A stretch of DNA of 5,316 bases from Candidatus Rhabdochlamydia sp. (GTDB lineage Bacteria; Chlamydiota; Chlamydiia; Chlamydiales; Rhabdochlamydiaceae). The position numbers and the translations under genes were made by a program. Shown in pieces: positions 1 through 5,316 of the stretch; positions within the stretch are counted from its first letter, which is position 1, and each line of letters opens with the position of its first letter. The stretch covers positions 1 through 5,316 of the forward strand of contig JASHXO010000033.1 of NCBI GenBank assembly GCA_030043495.1, written 5' to 3'. The notes beneath the pieces were generated by a model. It saw only the letters and a program-made list of their open reading frames with translations. It was not told where the DNA came from and searched no databases.

Positions 1-404
1 ATGGAAACCAGTTCGACTTTGTCTGCCAGCACTTTTCCCTGGCATCTTGTAACCGGTGTCTCAACTTCGACATTTTTTGTCGGAAGACATTCGATCACTT
101 TACTAACGAGCAGATCTCCAATTTTTTCTGAGACGATTCGGAATTGTTTTGTCGAGCTTTGTGTATTGCGCAATTGAGCGACGAGGATTTCTTCATATGC
201 GCTTGGCTTGAAAGAACAACGGACAATCGGAAGCATCTCTGCCAGCGCTTTCTCATCATTGCGTTTGAGTTGGATTTTCTCCAAAAGCAGGACTTTCTGC
301 GCAGGATTGCTTTCTTCTTTTCCCCAGGCACTCGACATCATTACGGCCGAAAGCATGATTCCTAGGGTTCCAATTCTAATAAATTTCATCGTTTGATTTG
401 CCAT
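1..404 (-). CDS. UPRTase-like protein with signal peptide (5' part only)
   Basis: The frame is open for 134 codons from ATG 404-402 to the left edge, so the gene is truncated by the window. The start is chosen because AAGGA (413-417) lies 8 bases upstream; a second in-frame ATG at codon 6 is possible. Residues 1-10 are basic, about 11-26 are hydrophobic, and a signal-peptidase site is plausible near Ala26-Trp-Gly28. After a linker, residues 84-99 (STKQFRIVSEKIGDLL) align with STKRFRELASEVGSLL near the N-terminus of E. coli Upp. The following ...LPTKNVEVETPV...KVELVS stretch fits the next strand of UPRTases, including the eukaryotic type. By family the enzyme makes UMP from uracil and PRPP in the cytosol, so an export signal is odd. 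The PRPP-binding and uracil-binding loops lie outside the window, so catalysis cannot be judged. The domain call is fairly good and the function uncertain. Confidence 0.68.
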   Translation of the reverse strand, partial: MANQTMKFIRIGTLGIMLSAVMMSSAWGKEESNPAQKVLLLEKIQLKRNDEKALAEMLPIVRCSFKPSAYEEILVAQLRNTQSSTKQFRIVSEKIGDLLVSKVIECLPTKNVEVETPVTRCQGKVLADKVELVS

Positions 405-412
405 GATTTCAT

Positions 413-417
413 TCCTT
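413..417 (-). promoter_or_regulatory. Ribosome binding site of the UPRTase-like gene
   Basis: Read on the minus strand this is AAGGA, 8 bases before the ATG at 404. It favours that start over the ATG five codons further in. An out-of-frame ATG at 412 is not used. Confidence 0.6.
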
Positions 418-442
418 GAATTTAGAATAAATTTGTTTGATG

Positions 443-474
443 AATCATTTTACATGAAATCAAATGATTTGCAA
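443..474 (-). promoter_or_regulatory. Promoter with overlapping inverted repeat, upstream of the UPRTase-like gene
   Basis: On the minus strand TTGCAA (474-469) is followed after 16 bases by TAAAAT (452-447), a fair sigma70-type -35/-10 pair that predicts a transcript start near 440 and a leader of about 36 bases. A perfect 8-bp inverted repeat, AATCATTT (443-450) and AAATGATT (462-469) with an 11-base spacer, runs from the -35 edge into the -10. This is where an operator would lie. The region is AT-rich, so a chance palindrome cannot be excluded. Confidence 0.42.
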
Positions 475-545
475 GTGAAACTATAAAATCTTAGAGCATG
501 TTTATACCGAAACAACCTGAAGAATCGGGGAAAAAAACATTTTTT

Positions 546-586
546 AACCACCCGCGGACAAGGTTCGCTAGAGATCACAGAGAGGG
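546..586. repeat. Degenerate AACCAC-GGACA-CACAGAGAGGG repeat remnant
   Basis: The stretch contains AACCAC (546-551), GCGGACA (554-560) and CACAGAGAGGG (576-586) in order. Repeats built from units such as CCACGGACACACGGAG are commonly found just upstream of GxxExxY genes in environmental bacteria. The copy here is broken and interrupted by a TTCGC-containing insert. Its position just before the decayed GxxExxY-like frame supports the reading, which relies on recalled patterns, not an alignment. Confidence 0.35.
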
Positions 587-630
587 CTTAAATTTTAAAT
601 CGACGTATTCCTTTCACGCAACAACTTCAC

Positions 631-846
631 GTTGAAATTAATCAACAATCTATATCGGCAATCTGATCGCTTCAAATAAGACATGAGTTGCGCTTCGTGA
701 ATTCCTGAAATCCCTGCTATAGACTTAATTTCTACGATTACCTGGATGAACGTCTATGGCTGCGCCGGAGCATAAAGAGGAAATTTCCTACCCGCAAATC
801 ATTTGACGAAATACAAATGCTGACCTATCCTGTTAAGGATTTTTAA
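631..846 (+). pseudogene. Decayed GxxExxY-family protein fragment
   Basis: One reading frame, ending at TAA 844-846, carries several pieces in the order expected for GxxExxY proteins. RHELRF (679-696) resembles the CL.HEL motif. CYRLNFYDYLDERL (715-756) resembles GYRLDLLV.. ..VI. EIQMLTY (808-828) resembles HEAQLLTYLKL. Stops interrupt the frame at 664-666 and 706-708. The N-terminal GPGLLES-type segment is not recognisable and the usual 120-130 residues are shortened, so internal deletions have occurred. The left boundary is uncertain. Intact members are small proteins of unsettled function, often spread as repeated copies in environmental genomes. The end of this relic has been taken over by the promoter of the downstream transporter gene. 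The call rests on motif order recognised by eye and could be partly coincidence. Confidence 0.45.
803..831 (+). promoter_or_regulatory. Sigma70-type promoter of the MFS gene
   Basis: TTGACG (803-808) and TATCCT (826-831) are separated by exactly 17 bases. They match the consensus hexamers at 5 of 6 and 4 of 6 positions. Transcription would start near 838, giving a leader of about 27 bases that contains the ribosome binding site. No better pair was seen between 590 and 864 on this strand. Confidence 0.5.
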
Positions 847-852
847 ACCCTT

Positions 853-858
853 AAAGGA
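853..858 (+). promoter_or_regulatory. Ribosome binding site of the MFS gene
   Basis: AAAGGA lies 6 bases before the ATG at 865 and fixes that start. No earlier in-frame ATG is preceded by a comparable site. Confidence 0.65.
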
Positions 859-864
859 TCTACC

Positions 865-2175
865 ATGTCTAAAGAAAGTGTTCAAAAACCGTTAGAGAGA
901 AGAAAAGAATTCGGTTCATTGCATGCGTGGGTGATCTGGCTTTTGAGTGCCCTGTTCATGTTTTATAAATATGCCCTCGAAGTCTCTCCCAGCGTTATGA
1001 CCTCAACCCTAATGAGCACTTTCAAAATTTCCGGCGCATCTTTAGGAAATCTGGCAGCCTGTTATTTCTACGCCTATCTTTTACTGCAAATTCCCGCCGG
1101 ATTGCTCTTGGACAAAATCGGGCCTAGAAAAGTGACAACACTTGCGATCGCCCTTTGTGCGATAGGGAGTTTAATTTTTGCCAAGGCGGGCGCTTTATGG
1201 ATCGCTGGGATCGGGCGTTTCATCACCGGAACCGGAGCCGCTTTTGCAGCTGTCAACTGTCTTAAGCTGATCGCCAACTGGTTTCCCATGAAACAATTCG
1301 CGTTCATGGCGGGTTTAATGATGACAGTGGCCATGCTCGGCGCCGTTGGTGGACAAGCGCCTTTAGCCGCCTTCATCGATGCAATGGACTGGCGTTATGC
1401 GATGGAAATCATCGGGGTCGCCGGCCTGGTCCTGGCTGGAATTTTTTGGATTATCGTCCGCGATGTTTCTCCTGGCCATAAGAAAGAACGCCATATCGTT
1501 TCTCAGAGCATTTCCTTTTTCGACAGCTTAAAAAGAATTTTAAAAAATCCTCAAGCATGGTGGCTTTCTGTCTATAGTGGTTTTGCCTTTGCTCCTGTGA
1601 TGATCTTTGGTGGACTGTGGGGGGTATCTTTCCTCTCTGAAGCTTTTGAAGTTTCTCCCAATATTTCCGCACAGGCCGTCTCATTAATTTTCATTGGATT
1701 TGCTGTCGGTGCTCCTTTTTTTGGCTGGTTTTCAGATTGGCTGGGAAGGCGCAAAGTCGTCATGTTCTGGGGAACACTTCTGGCCCTGATCGCAATCTCT
1801 GGCGTCATCTATACTCCCGGATTGACCCGCACCTCGATCACTCTTCTATTATTTCTCTTCGGCTTTGCAATCAGCAGCTTTCTGCTTTGTTTTACAATGA
1901 TCCGGGAAATCAGCTTGCCCATCCTAGCGGCAACGGCCATCGGTTTCATGAACGCCTTTGATGCCCTTTTCGGTGCATTTTCAGATCCTCTGACAGGAAA
2001 ATTCCTCGATTTGGGTTGGGATGGAAAGCTTGTTGATGGAGCTAGGGTTTTTTCAGTCCAAGCTTACAAGGCAGCCTTTTTGACCCTTCCAGTCTATTTG
2101 ATCATTTCCTTGCTCTCTTTACTGCGCATTAAAGAGACTTTTTGCAAATCTTCATTCCCCACTTCGCTGCCTTAA
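865..2175 (+). CDS. MFS transporter, 12 transmembrane segments, substrate unknown
   Basis: The 436-residue product has the length and hydrophobic pattern of a complete major facilitator carrier in the inner membrane. Helix 1 starts near residue 21. The motif-A loop GLLLDKIGPRK (79-89) sits between helices 2 and 3, and its repeat GWFSDWLGRRK (287-297) between helices 8 and 9. A polar loop around 200-228 separates the two six-helix halves, and both ends face the cytoplasm. The features YKYALEVSPSVMT (35-47), YAYLLLQIPAGLLLD (69-83), LKLIANWFP (133-141) and the DWRYAM region (175-180) recall the MFS carriers abundant in Legionella, Coxiella and Francisella, a group that includes or adjoins the Pht/Fpt phagosomal amino-acid transporters. 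That kinship is inferred. Uptake of a host metabolite is the likeliest role, but the substrate cannot be read from the sequence. The gene has its own promoter and no co-directional partner in the window. Confidence 0.93.
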   Translation: MSKESVQKPLERRKEFGSLHAWVIWLLSALFMFYKYALEVSPSVMTSTLMSTFKISGASLGNLAACYFYAYLLLQIPAGLLLDKIGPRKVTTLAIALCAIGSLIFAKAGALWIAGIGRFITGTGAAFAAVNCLKLIANWFPMKQFAFMAGLMMTVAMLGAVGGQAPLAAFIDAMDWRYAMEIIGVAGLVLAGIFWIIVRDVSPGHKKERHIVSQSISFFDSLKRILKNPQAWWLSVYSGFAFAPVMIFGGLWGVSFLSEAFEVSPNISAQAVSLIFIGFAVGAPFFGWFSDWLGRRKVVMFWGTLLALIAISGVIYTPGLTRTSITLLLFLFGFAISSFLLCFTMIREISLPILAATAIGFMNAFDALFGAFSDPLTGKFLDLGWDGKLVDGARVFSVQAYKAAFLTLPVYLIISLLSLLRIKETFCKSSFPTSLP

Positions 2176-2181
2176 AATCAT

Positions 2182-2210
2182 CTTTGTGGGACGGATTTTT
2201 CTGGACAAAG
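2182..2210. terminator. Possible stem-loop between convergent genes
   Basis: CTTTGT (2182-2187) can pair with ACAAAG (2205-2210), with a short inner stem CGGA/TCTG around a T-rich loop. It lies in the 53-base gap between the convergent transporter and Rossmann-protein genes, where a two-way terminator is expected. There is no clear T-run after the stem on either strand, so this is weak. Confidence 0.3.
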
Positions 2211-2228
2211 CGAATTTCGAAAGAGGTT

Positions 2229-3215
2229 CTATTGTTCAAGAGGCTCCATGACAGATTTCCATTTGTCCAAGTACTTGATCATGCCGGAGAAGCTTGAAGT
2301 ATCGAGAATTTCCACAAGCGGCCCTCCGATGTGGGAAATTGCAGTCGTATTCATATAGGATTGTTGATAAAAATAGGTGGCGGATTCGACGATTCGCGCA
2401 TATGGGGAAAAGTACCCTTGATCAATCAAGGCGTCAAAAAACTTTTGCGGATTGTTCAGTTCATTCTTCCCGTGGGTCTGAATCACGATCAATTGCAAAT
2501 TGTCTCTAGGAAATTTAAGAAAAGGGGTAAGGTTCATCGCACGCGACATTCCTGAAATAATTCCATTTAAATAGGTAAAACGGGAAGATGTTTCTTCTTC
2601 GACTAACAGATAAAGATGAGGGTAGAGATGCCCGCGAGGATCCTGATTAGTAAAAGAGGGATTTTCAACTCGGAATTGACTAGAAGGGGTCAGGATGAGT
2701 TTAGTTGTAGTGGTGCGTGAATCTCCAAGAGAAAGTTCGATCATTTCTCGAGCAGAGTCGATAAAAATGCTTTCTAATTTCCGATGAAGAAGGACTGCAT
2801 TGGGACGAGATTCGACCACTGCTTGCAAACGCGAAACAAGCTCGTAACACCCATTGGAAAAATAATAGCCATTTGTGCAATGAGAATGAGAATCAACCGC
2901 ATCTTGGTCAGGATGTTCCAAACAAACAAATTTGCATCCAAAGTAGTTTTTAAAAAATTCTTTTAATTTAGGATCGGTGCCGATCAAATGGCAACCGAGA
3001 TCAGCATTAGCAATTCCACAGATATCAATGCTTTTCCATGCGCCGCCACATTTTGCATCAGCCTCCAAGATTAAGACGCGTTCATTCTTCGAAATATGAT
3101 AGATCGCTTCCAGCATCGAAATGGGGCTGGTTCCGACTACTGTGACATCGTAATCGGTTTGGACAGCAAATAACCACCCCTTCAAAAAAAGAAGAATCGT
3201 TAAGACAAAGCGCAT
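2229..3215 (-). CDS. Exported FAD/NAD-binding Rossmann-fold-like protein
   Basis: The product has 328 residues; AGGGAG (3223-3228) lies 7 bases before the ATG. Residues 3-17 form a hydrophobic signal peptide or anchor, with a possible cut after Ala17. A beta-alpha-beta unit follows: YDVTVVGTSPISMLEA (22-37), an acidic residue closing strand 2 in VLILEAD (E51), and GGAW (57-60). This order is that of FAD-binding oxidoreductases of the amine-oxidase/phytoene-desaturase/GDI type. The dinucleotide motif GxGxxG is altered to GTSPIS, retaining only the first glycine. DLGCHLIG (72-79) follows the usual spacing of the second conserved block. No C-terminal FAD-closing GD motif is evident, and the protein is shorter than typical 400-500-residue enzymes of this class. 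It may be a reduced or non-catalytic relative, and no substrate can be named. It lies 83 bases downstream of the ABC-F gene on the same strand, with no clear promoter between. Confidence 0.8.
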   Translation of the reverse strand: MRFVLTILLFLKGWLFAVQTDYDVTVVGTSPISMLEAIYHISKNERVLILEADAKCGGAWKSIDICGIANADLGCHLIGTDPKLKEFFKNYFGCKFVCLEHPDQDAVDSHSHCTNGYYFSNGCYELVSRLQAVVESRPNAVLLHRKLESIFIDSAREMIELSLGDSRTTTTKLILTPSSQFRVENPSFTNQDPRGHLYPHLYLLVEEETSSRFTYLNGIISGMSRAMNLTPFLKFPRDNLQLIVIQTHGKNELNNPQKFFDALIDQGYFSPYARIVESATYFYQQSYMNTTAISHIGGPLVEILDTSSFSGMIKYLDKWKSVMEPLEQ

Positions 3216-3222
3216 TGTGTGA

Positions 3223-3228
3223 CTCCCT
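3223..3228 (-). promoter_or_regulatory. Ribosome binding site of the Rossmann-protein gene
   Basis: Minus-strand AGGGAG lies 7 bases before ATG 3215. It supports the start that includes the signal peptide, which is the basis for calling the protein exported. Confidence 0.6.
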
Positions 3229-3298
3229 GAAAAAAGAATGAAAGGATATCTTCTTTTGAAAAAGTTTTCCGTTAAAAAAACGATTAAAGAACGATTTT

Positions 3299-5110
3299 TT
3301 AGTTCTCTAGTTCTAATTGTTTTTTTACGGAACTCAGTTCTTCTTCCAATTTTATGAAAGTCTCATAGAGAATCTGGAGCTCTCTTTCTCGGCTAGCACA
3401 AGATTTTGAAAGTGTTTGGATCTTATCAATATCTATCTGTTGAGAAGCATCTGCGAGCAGTTGATTTTCTCGATTTTGCTCTGTTTCCAATTCCGTGATT
3501 TTCTTCTCGATTTTGCAAATCTCATTTTCCAAAGGCCTGATCCTCGCCCGCTTTTGCATGAGTTCTTCGTGCTGTTTTTTACGGATTTCTGCAGCATGCA
3601 TCTTTCTCTTAGTCTGAACCGTTTCTTCTTCCCAACCTACTTTTTCGAGAAAATCTTCATAATGCCCCAAGAACAGATCTTGTCTGCCTAAGTGGCAGAC
3701 AATGAGCTTATGCAAAGAAAGACGTTTCAGGATCAGCTCACTATGTGTGACAATGATGATAGCACCTTCAAAATCCTCTAAAGCATCGATGAGTGCTTCG
3801 ATGGATTCGACATCGAGATGATGCGTGGGTTCATCGAGCAGAAGCAAATTACACGGTTTAGCGAGGATTTTTCCGAGAAGGACACGGCTTTTCTCTCCTC
3901 CAGAAAGTACAGAGACTTTTTTCTTAGCAGCATCTCCGCTGAACATCATCAGTCCGCAAATGCTTTTGACATCGCTTAAATTCAAGGTAGGATTTGCGAT
4001 CGAGATCTCTTCTTCAATGGTCGCCGAGTCTTTTAATCTTTGAATATTTGTCTGGCCGAAATAACCGATTGCAGCTTGATGGGAAATGCGGATATCTCCC
4101 TTTTGCGGAGAGAGTTCTTCAGAAAGCAGACGCAGAAGCGTGGACTTGCCATAACCGTTTTTTCCGATGATCGCAATTCTCTCTCCTTTTTCAATTTCTA
4201 GTGAAAAATCGCGAATGATCGGCTTTTCTATTTGGTAGGAAAAAGCGATTTCTTTTGCCTCCAGCATTTTTTTCCCCATAAATGGGTGTTCGCGAAAGTT
4301 GAAATCGAGGTTGTACATCGCTTTGAGCTCTTCCAGTGCCGGAATCCTCTTGATCATCTTTTGGCGCGATTGGGCTTGGGCGGCCTTCGAAGCCTTAGCA
4401 CCAAATCTATCAACATAGGACTGAAGGTGGACTCGTTTTTTTTCGAGATTGAGGCGGGTCCGCTCATGGATTTCTTCTTCTTGGACAATTCGCTCAAAAA
4501 AAGTTGTTGTCCCTCCTTTGACCTTTCGCACTTTTTTTCGATGAACGCCCAAAGTATGTGTAGAAACACCATCCATGAATTCGCGATCATGAGAGATCAA
4601 AATCAATTCTCCTCTCCATTGCTGGAGGAAGCGCATGAGAAAGCGGATAGAAAGGATGTCCAAATAATTTGTCGGCTCATCCAACAGTAGGCAATCGGGA
4701 TCGGACAACAGTACTTTTGCTAAATGGAGCCTTAAGTGGTACCCGCCGGATATTTGCTGAGGAGAAACGCACATATCTCCTTCCTTAAACCCGAGTCCGG
4801 ACAAAATCGCTTCTGCCCGGTACGACTCTTCCATTTCTTCAGGTTTTAAACCTAAGCACGCCTCATCCAATACTGAGGGACAGGAAAAACGGATATGCTG
4901 GTCGAGATACCCCAACTTATATCCGCGAGAAAAAGAGATCGTGCCACGATCGGGTGTTTCCTGTCCGACGAGAAGGCGCAGCAACGTCGTTTTCCCTGAG
5001 CCATTACGGCCGACAAGCCCGCACCGTTCCCCAGAATTCACTGTAAAAGAAACGCCTTCAAGGACAGTGTCTCCGCCGTAAGAGAGAGCTAATTCATCTA
5101 CTTGAATCAT
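3299..5110 (-). CDS. ABC-F family ATPase (Uup/YheS-like), ribosome-associated
   Basis: The 603-residue protein has two ABC ATPase domains and no membrane segment, as in translation-factor ABC-F proteins. Domain 1 has Walker A GRNGSGKT (34-41), signature ISGGY (120-124), Walker B with catalytic glutamate LLLDEPTNYLD (141-151, E145) and H-loop H174. Domain 2 has Walker A GKNGYGKS (316-323), signature LSGGE (402-406), LLLDEPTHHLD (423-433, E427) and H456. The linker contains FGAKASKAAQAQSR (236-249), the P-site tRNA-interaction motif region of this family. Residues from about 495 to the end form a charged coiled coil, as in the C-terminal extensions of Uup and YheS. By family such proteins bind the ribosomal E site and act on stalled or misaligned peptidyl-tRNA. 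The start matches the family N-terminus (MIQVDELALSYGG), although only a poor Shine-Dalgarno sequence precedes it. All ATPase residues are present. The first signature is off consensus (Ile for Leu, Tyr for Gln/Glu). Subfamily assignment is tentative; antibiotic resistance is not indicated. Confidence 0.95.
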   Translation of the reverse strand: MIQVDELALSYGGDTVLEGVSFTVNSGERCGLVGRNGSGKTTLLRLLVGQETPDRGTISFSRGYKLGYLDQHIRFSCPSVLDEACLGLKPEEMEESYRAEAILSGLGFKEGDMCVSPQQISGGYHLRLHLAKVLLSDPDCLLLDEPTNYLDILSIRFLMRFLQQWRGELILISHDREFMDGVSTHTLGVHRKKVRKVKGGTTTFFERIVQEEEIHERTRLNLEKKRVHLQSYVDRFGAKASKAAQAQSRQKMIKRIPALEELKAMYNLDFNFREHPFMGKKMLEAKEIAFSYQIEKPIIRDFSLEIEKGERIAIIGKNGYGKSTLLRLLSEELSPQKGDIRISHQAAIGYFGQTNIQRLKDSATIEEEISIANPTLNLSDVKSICGLMMFSGDAAKKKVSVLSGGEKSRVLLGKILAKPCNLLLLDEPTHHLDVESIEALIDALEDFEGAIIIVTHSELILKRLSLHKLIVCHLGRQDLFLGHYEDFLEKVGWEEETVQTKRKMHAAEIRKKQHEELMQKRARIRPLENEICKIEKKITELETEQNRENQLLADASQQIDIDKIQTLSKSCASRERELQILYETFIKLEEELSSVKKQLELEN

Positions 5111-5146
5111 CGCTTAAATACTCAGGTGCCTTTAGTCTTTCTAAGT

Positions 5147-5152
5147 ATTATA
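5147..5152 (-). promoter_or_regulatory. -10 box (TATAAT) upstream of the ABC-F gene
   Basis: The minus strand reads TATAAT here, a perfect -10 consensus. It predicts a transcript start near 5140 and a leader of about 30 bases before ATG 5110. No good -35 hexamer lies 16-18 bases upstream; that stretch is T-rich. The leader lacks a strong ribosome binding site, so translation may be modest. Apart from this box the gap 5111-5259 shows no gene. Confidence 0.5.
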
Positions 5153-5259
5153 AGATAAAAAGATACAAAAAGCGTTAATATTCTAAGTCACTTTAAAATC
5201 TTTCCAATGGTTTAGGTCAGCATCACTCTCTCTATTAAAAGAGGGAATAAAGAAAGCAC

Positions 5260-5316
5260 TTAAAAGTTTTCGAAAGTCATTCCATGGTCCGTCGCCATAC
5301 CCATACTAGTGCTCTG
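5260..5316 (-). CDS. Possible 3' end of an unidentified gene
   Basis: On the minus strand a frame is open from the right edge for 18 codons and ends with TAA at 5262-5260. The predicted tail is short, polar and methionine-rich, ending TFENF. It is too short to identify, and 18 open codons can occur by chance. A plus-strand frame across the same bases, with ATG at 5284, is also open to the edge but has no ribosome binding site. The minus-strand reading is slightly preferred because it would place a gene end before the ABC-F promoter. Confidence 0.2.
   Translation of the reverse strand, partial: QSTSMGMATDHGMTFENF

Noticed and set aside
95..331. A 78-codon minus-strand frame with a very basic product
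   Set aside because: It overlaps the open frame that carries the signal peptide and UPRTase-like motif, which has a good start site; this one is an out-of-frame shadow.
527..549. GGGG-A7-CA-T6-AACC palindrome as a terminator
   Set aside because: The stem would be almost all A-T pairs with a minimal loop, and no gene ends just before it on either strand.
833..854. TTAAGG/CCTTAA hairpin next to the MFS ribosome binding site
   Set aside because: The stem is only 6 AT-rich pairs with a 10-base loop, and the predicted transcript start falls inside the left arm, so it would probably not form in the RNA.
1074..1376. A 100-codon minus-strand frame inside the MFS gene
   Set aside because: It is the complement of the transporter helices, and the MFS motifs on the plus strand leave no doubt about the real frame.
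3270..3282. CGTT-A5-AACG hairpin between the ABC-F and Rossmann-protein genes
   Set aside because: A 4-bp stem in an A/T-rich spacer is expected by chance; it neither proves nor excludes a transcript break between the two genes.
4232..4690. A 152-codon plus-strand frame opposite the ABC-F gene
   Set aside because: It is antisense to a clearly real coding region, its translation is low-complexity and Phe/Ser-rich, and it has no ribosome binding site or recognisable domain.
5228..5245. CTCTCT/AGAGGG stem-loop after the right-edge partial frame
   Set aside because: It has six pairs including a wobble and no T-run after it on the minus strand, so it is not supported as a terminator.

Overview
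The window looks like chromosome from an environmental (amoeba- or arthropod-associated) member of the Chlamydiae, perhaps close to Waddlia or Parachlamydia. That guess rests on moderate GC, an MFS carrier of the kind common in intracellular bacteria, exported proteins of unclear role, and a decayed fragment resembling a GxxExxY gene. It is an inference from gene style; nothing in the window is a decisive taxonomic marker.

Layout, left to right. Bases 1-404 (minus) hold the first 134 residues of a gene that runs off the left edge. It has a signal peptide followed by what looks like the N-terminal part of a uracil phosphoribosyltransferase (UPRTase). A promoter with an 8+8 bp inverted repeat lies at 443-474. 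The 460-base gap 405-864 holds no intact gene. It contains a degenerate repeat (about 546-586), a decayed GxxExxY-like reading frame (about 631-846), and a good sigma70-type promoter (803-831) that serves the next gene. Bases 865-2175 (plus) encode a complete 12-helix MFS transporter. A 53-base convergent gap with a weak stem-loop follows. Bases 2229-3215 (minus) encode an exported or membrane-anchored protein with a flavoprotein-like Rossmann N-terminus and an altered glycine motif. Bases 3299-5110 (minus) encode a complete ABC-F ATPase of the Uup/YheS type, with a TATAAT -10 box upstream. At the right edge there may be the last 18 codons of another minus-strand gene.

The genes do not form an obvious pathway. 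The ABC-F and Rossmann-protein genes are in the same direction 83 bases apart and may share transcription. The transporter has its own promoter and converges on them. The ABC-F protein is a ribosome-associated housekeeping ATPase by family, the MFS carrier probably takes up or exports a small metabolite, and the two signal-peptide proteins point to functions outside the cytoplasm or at the membrane.
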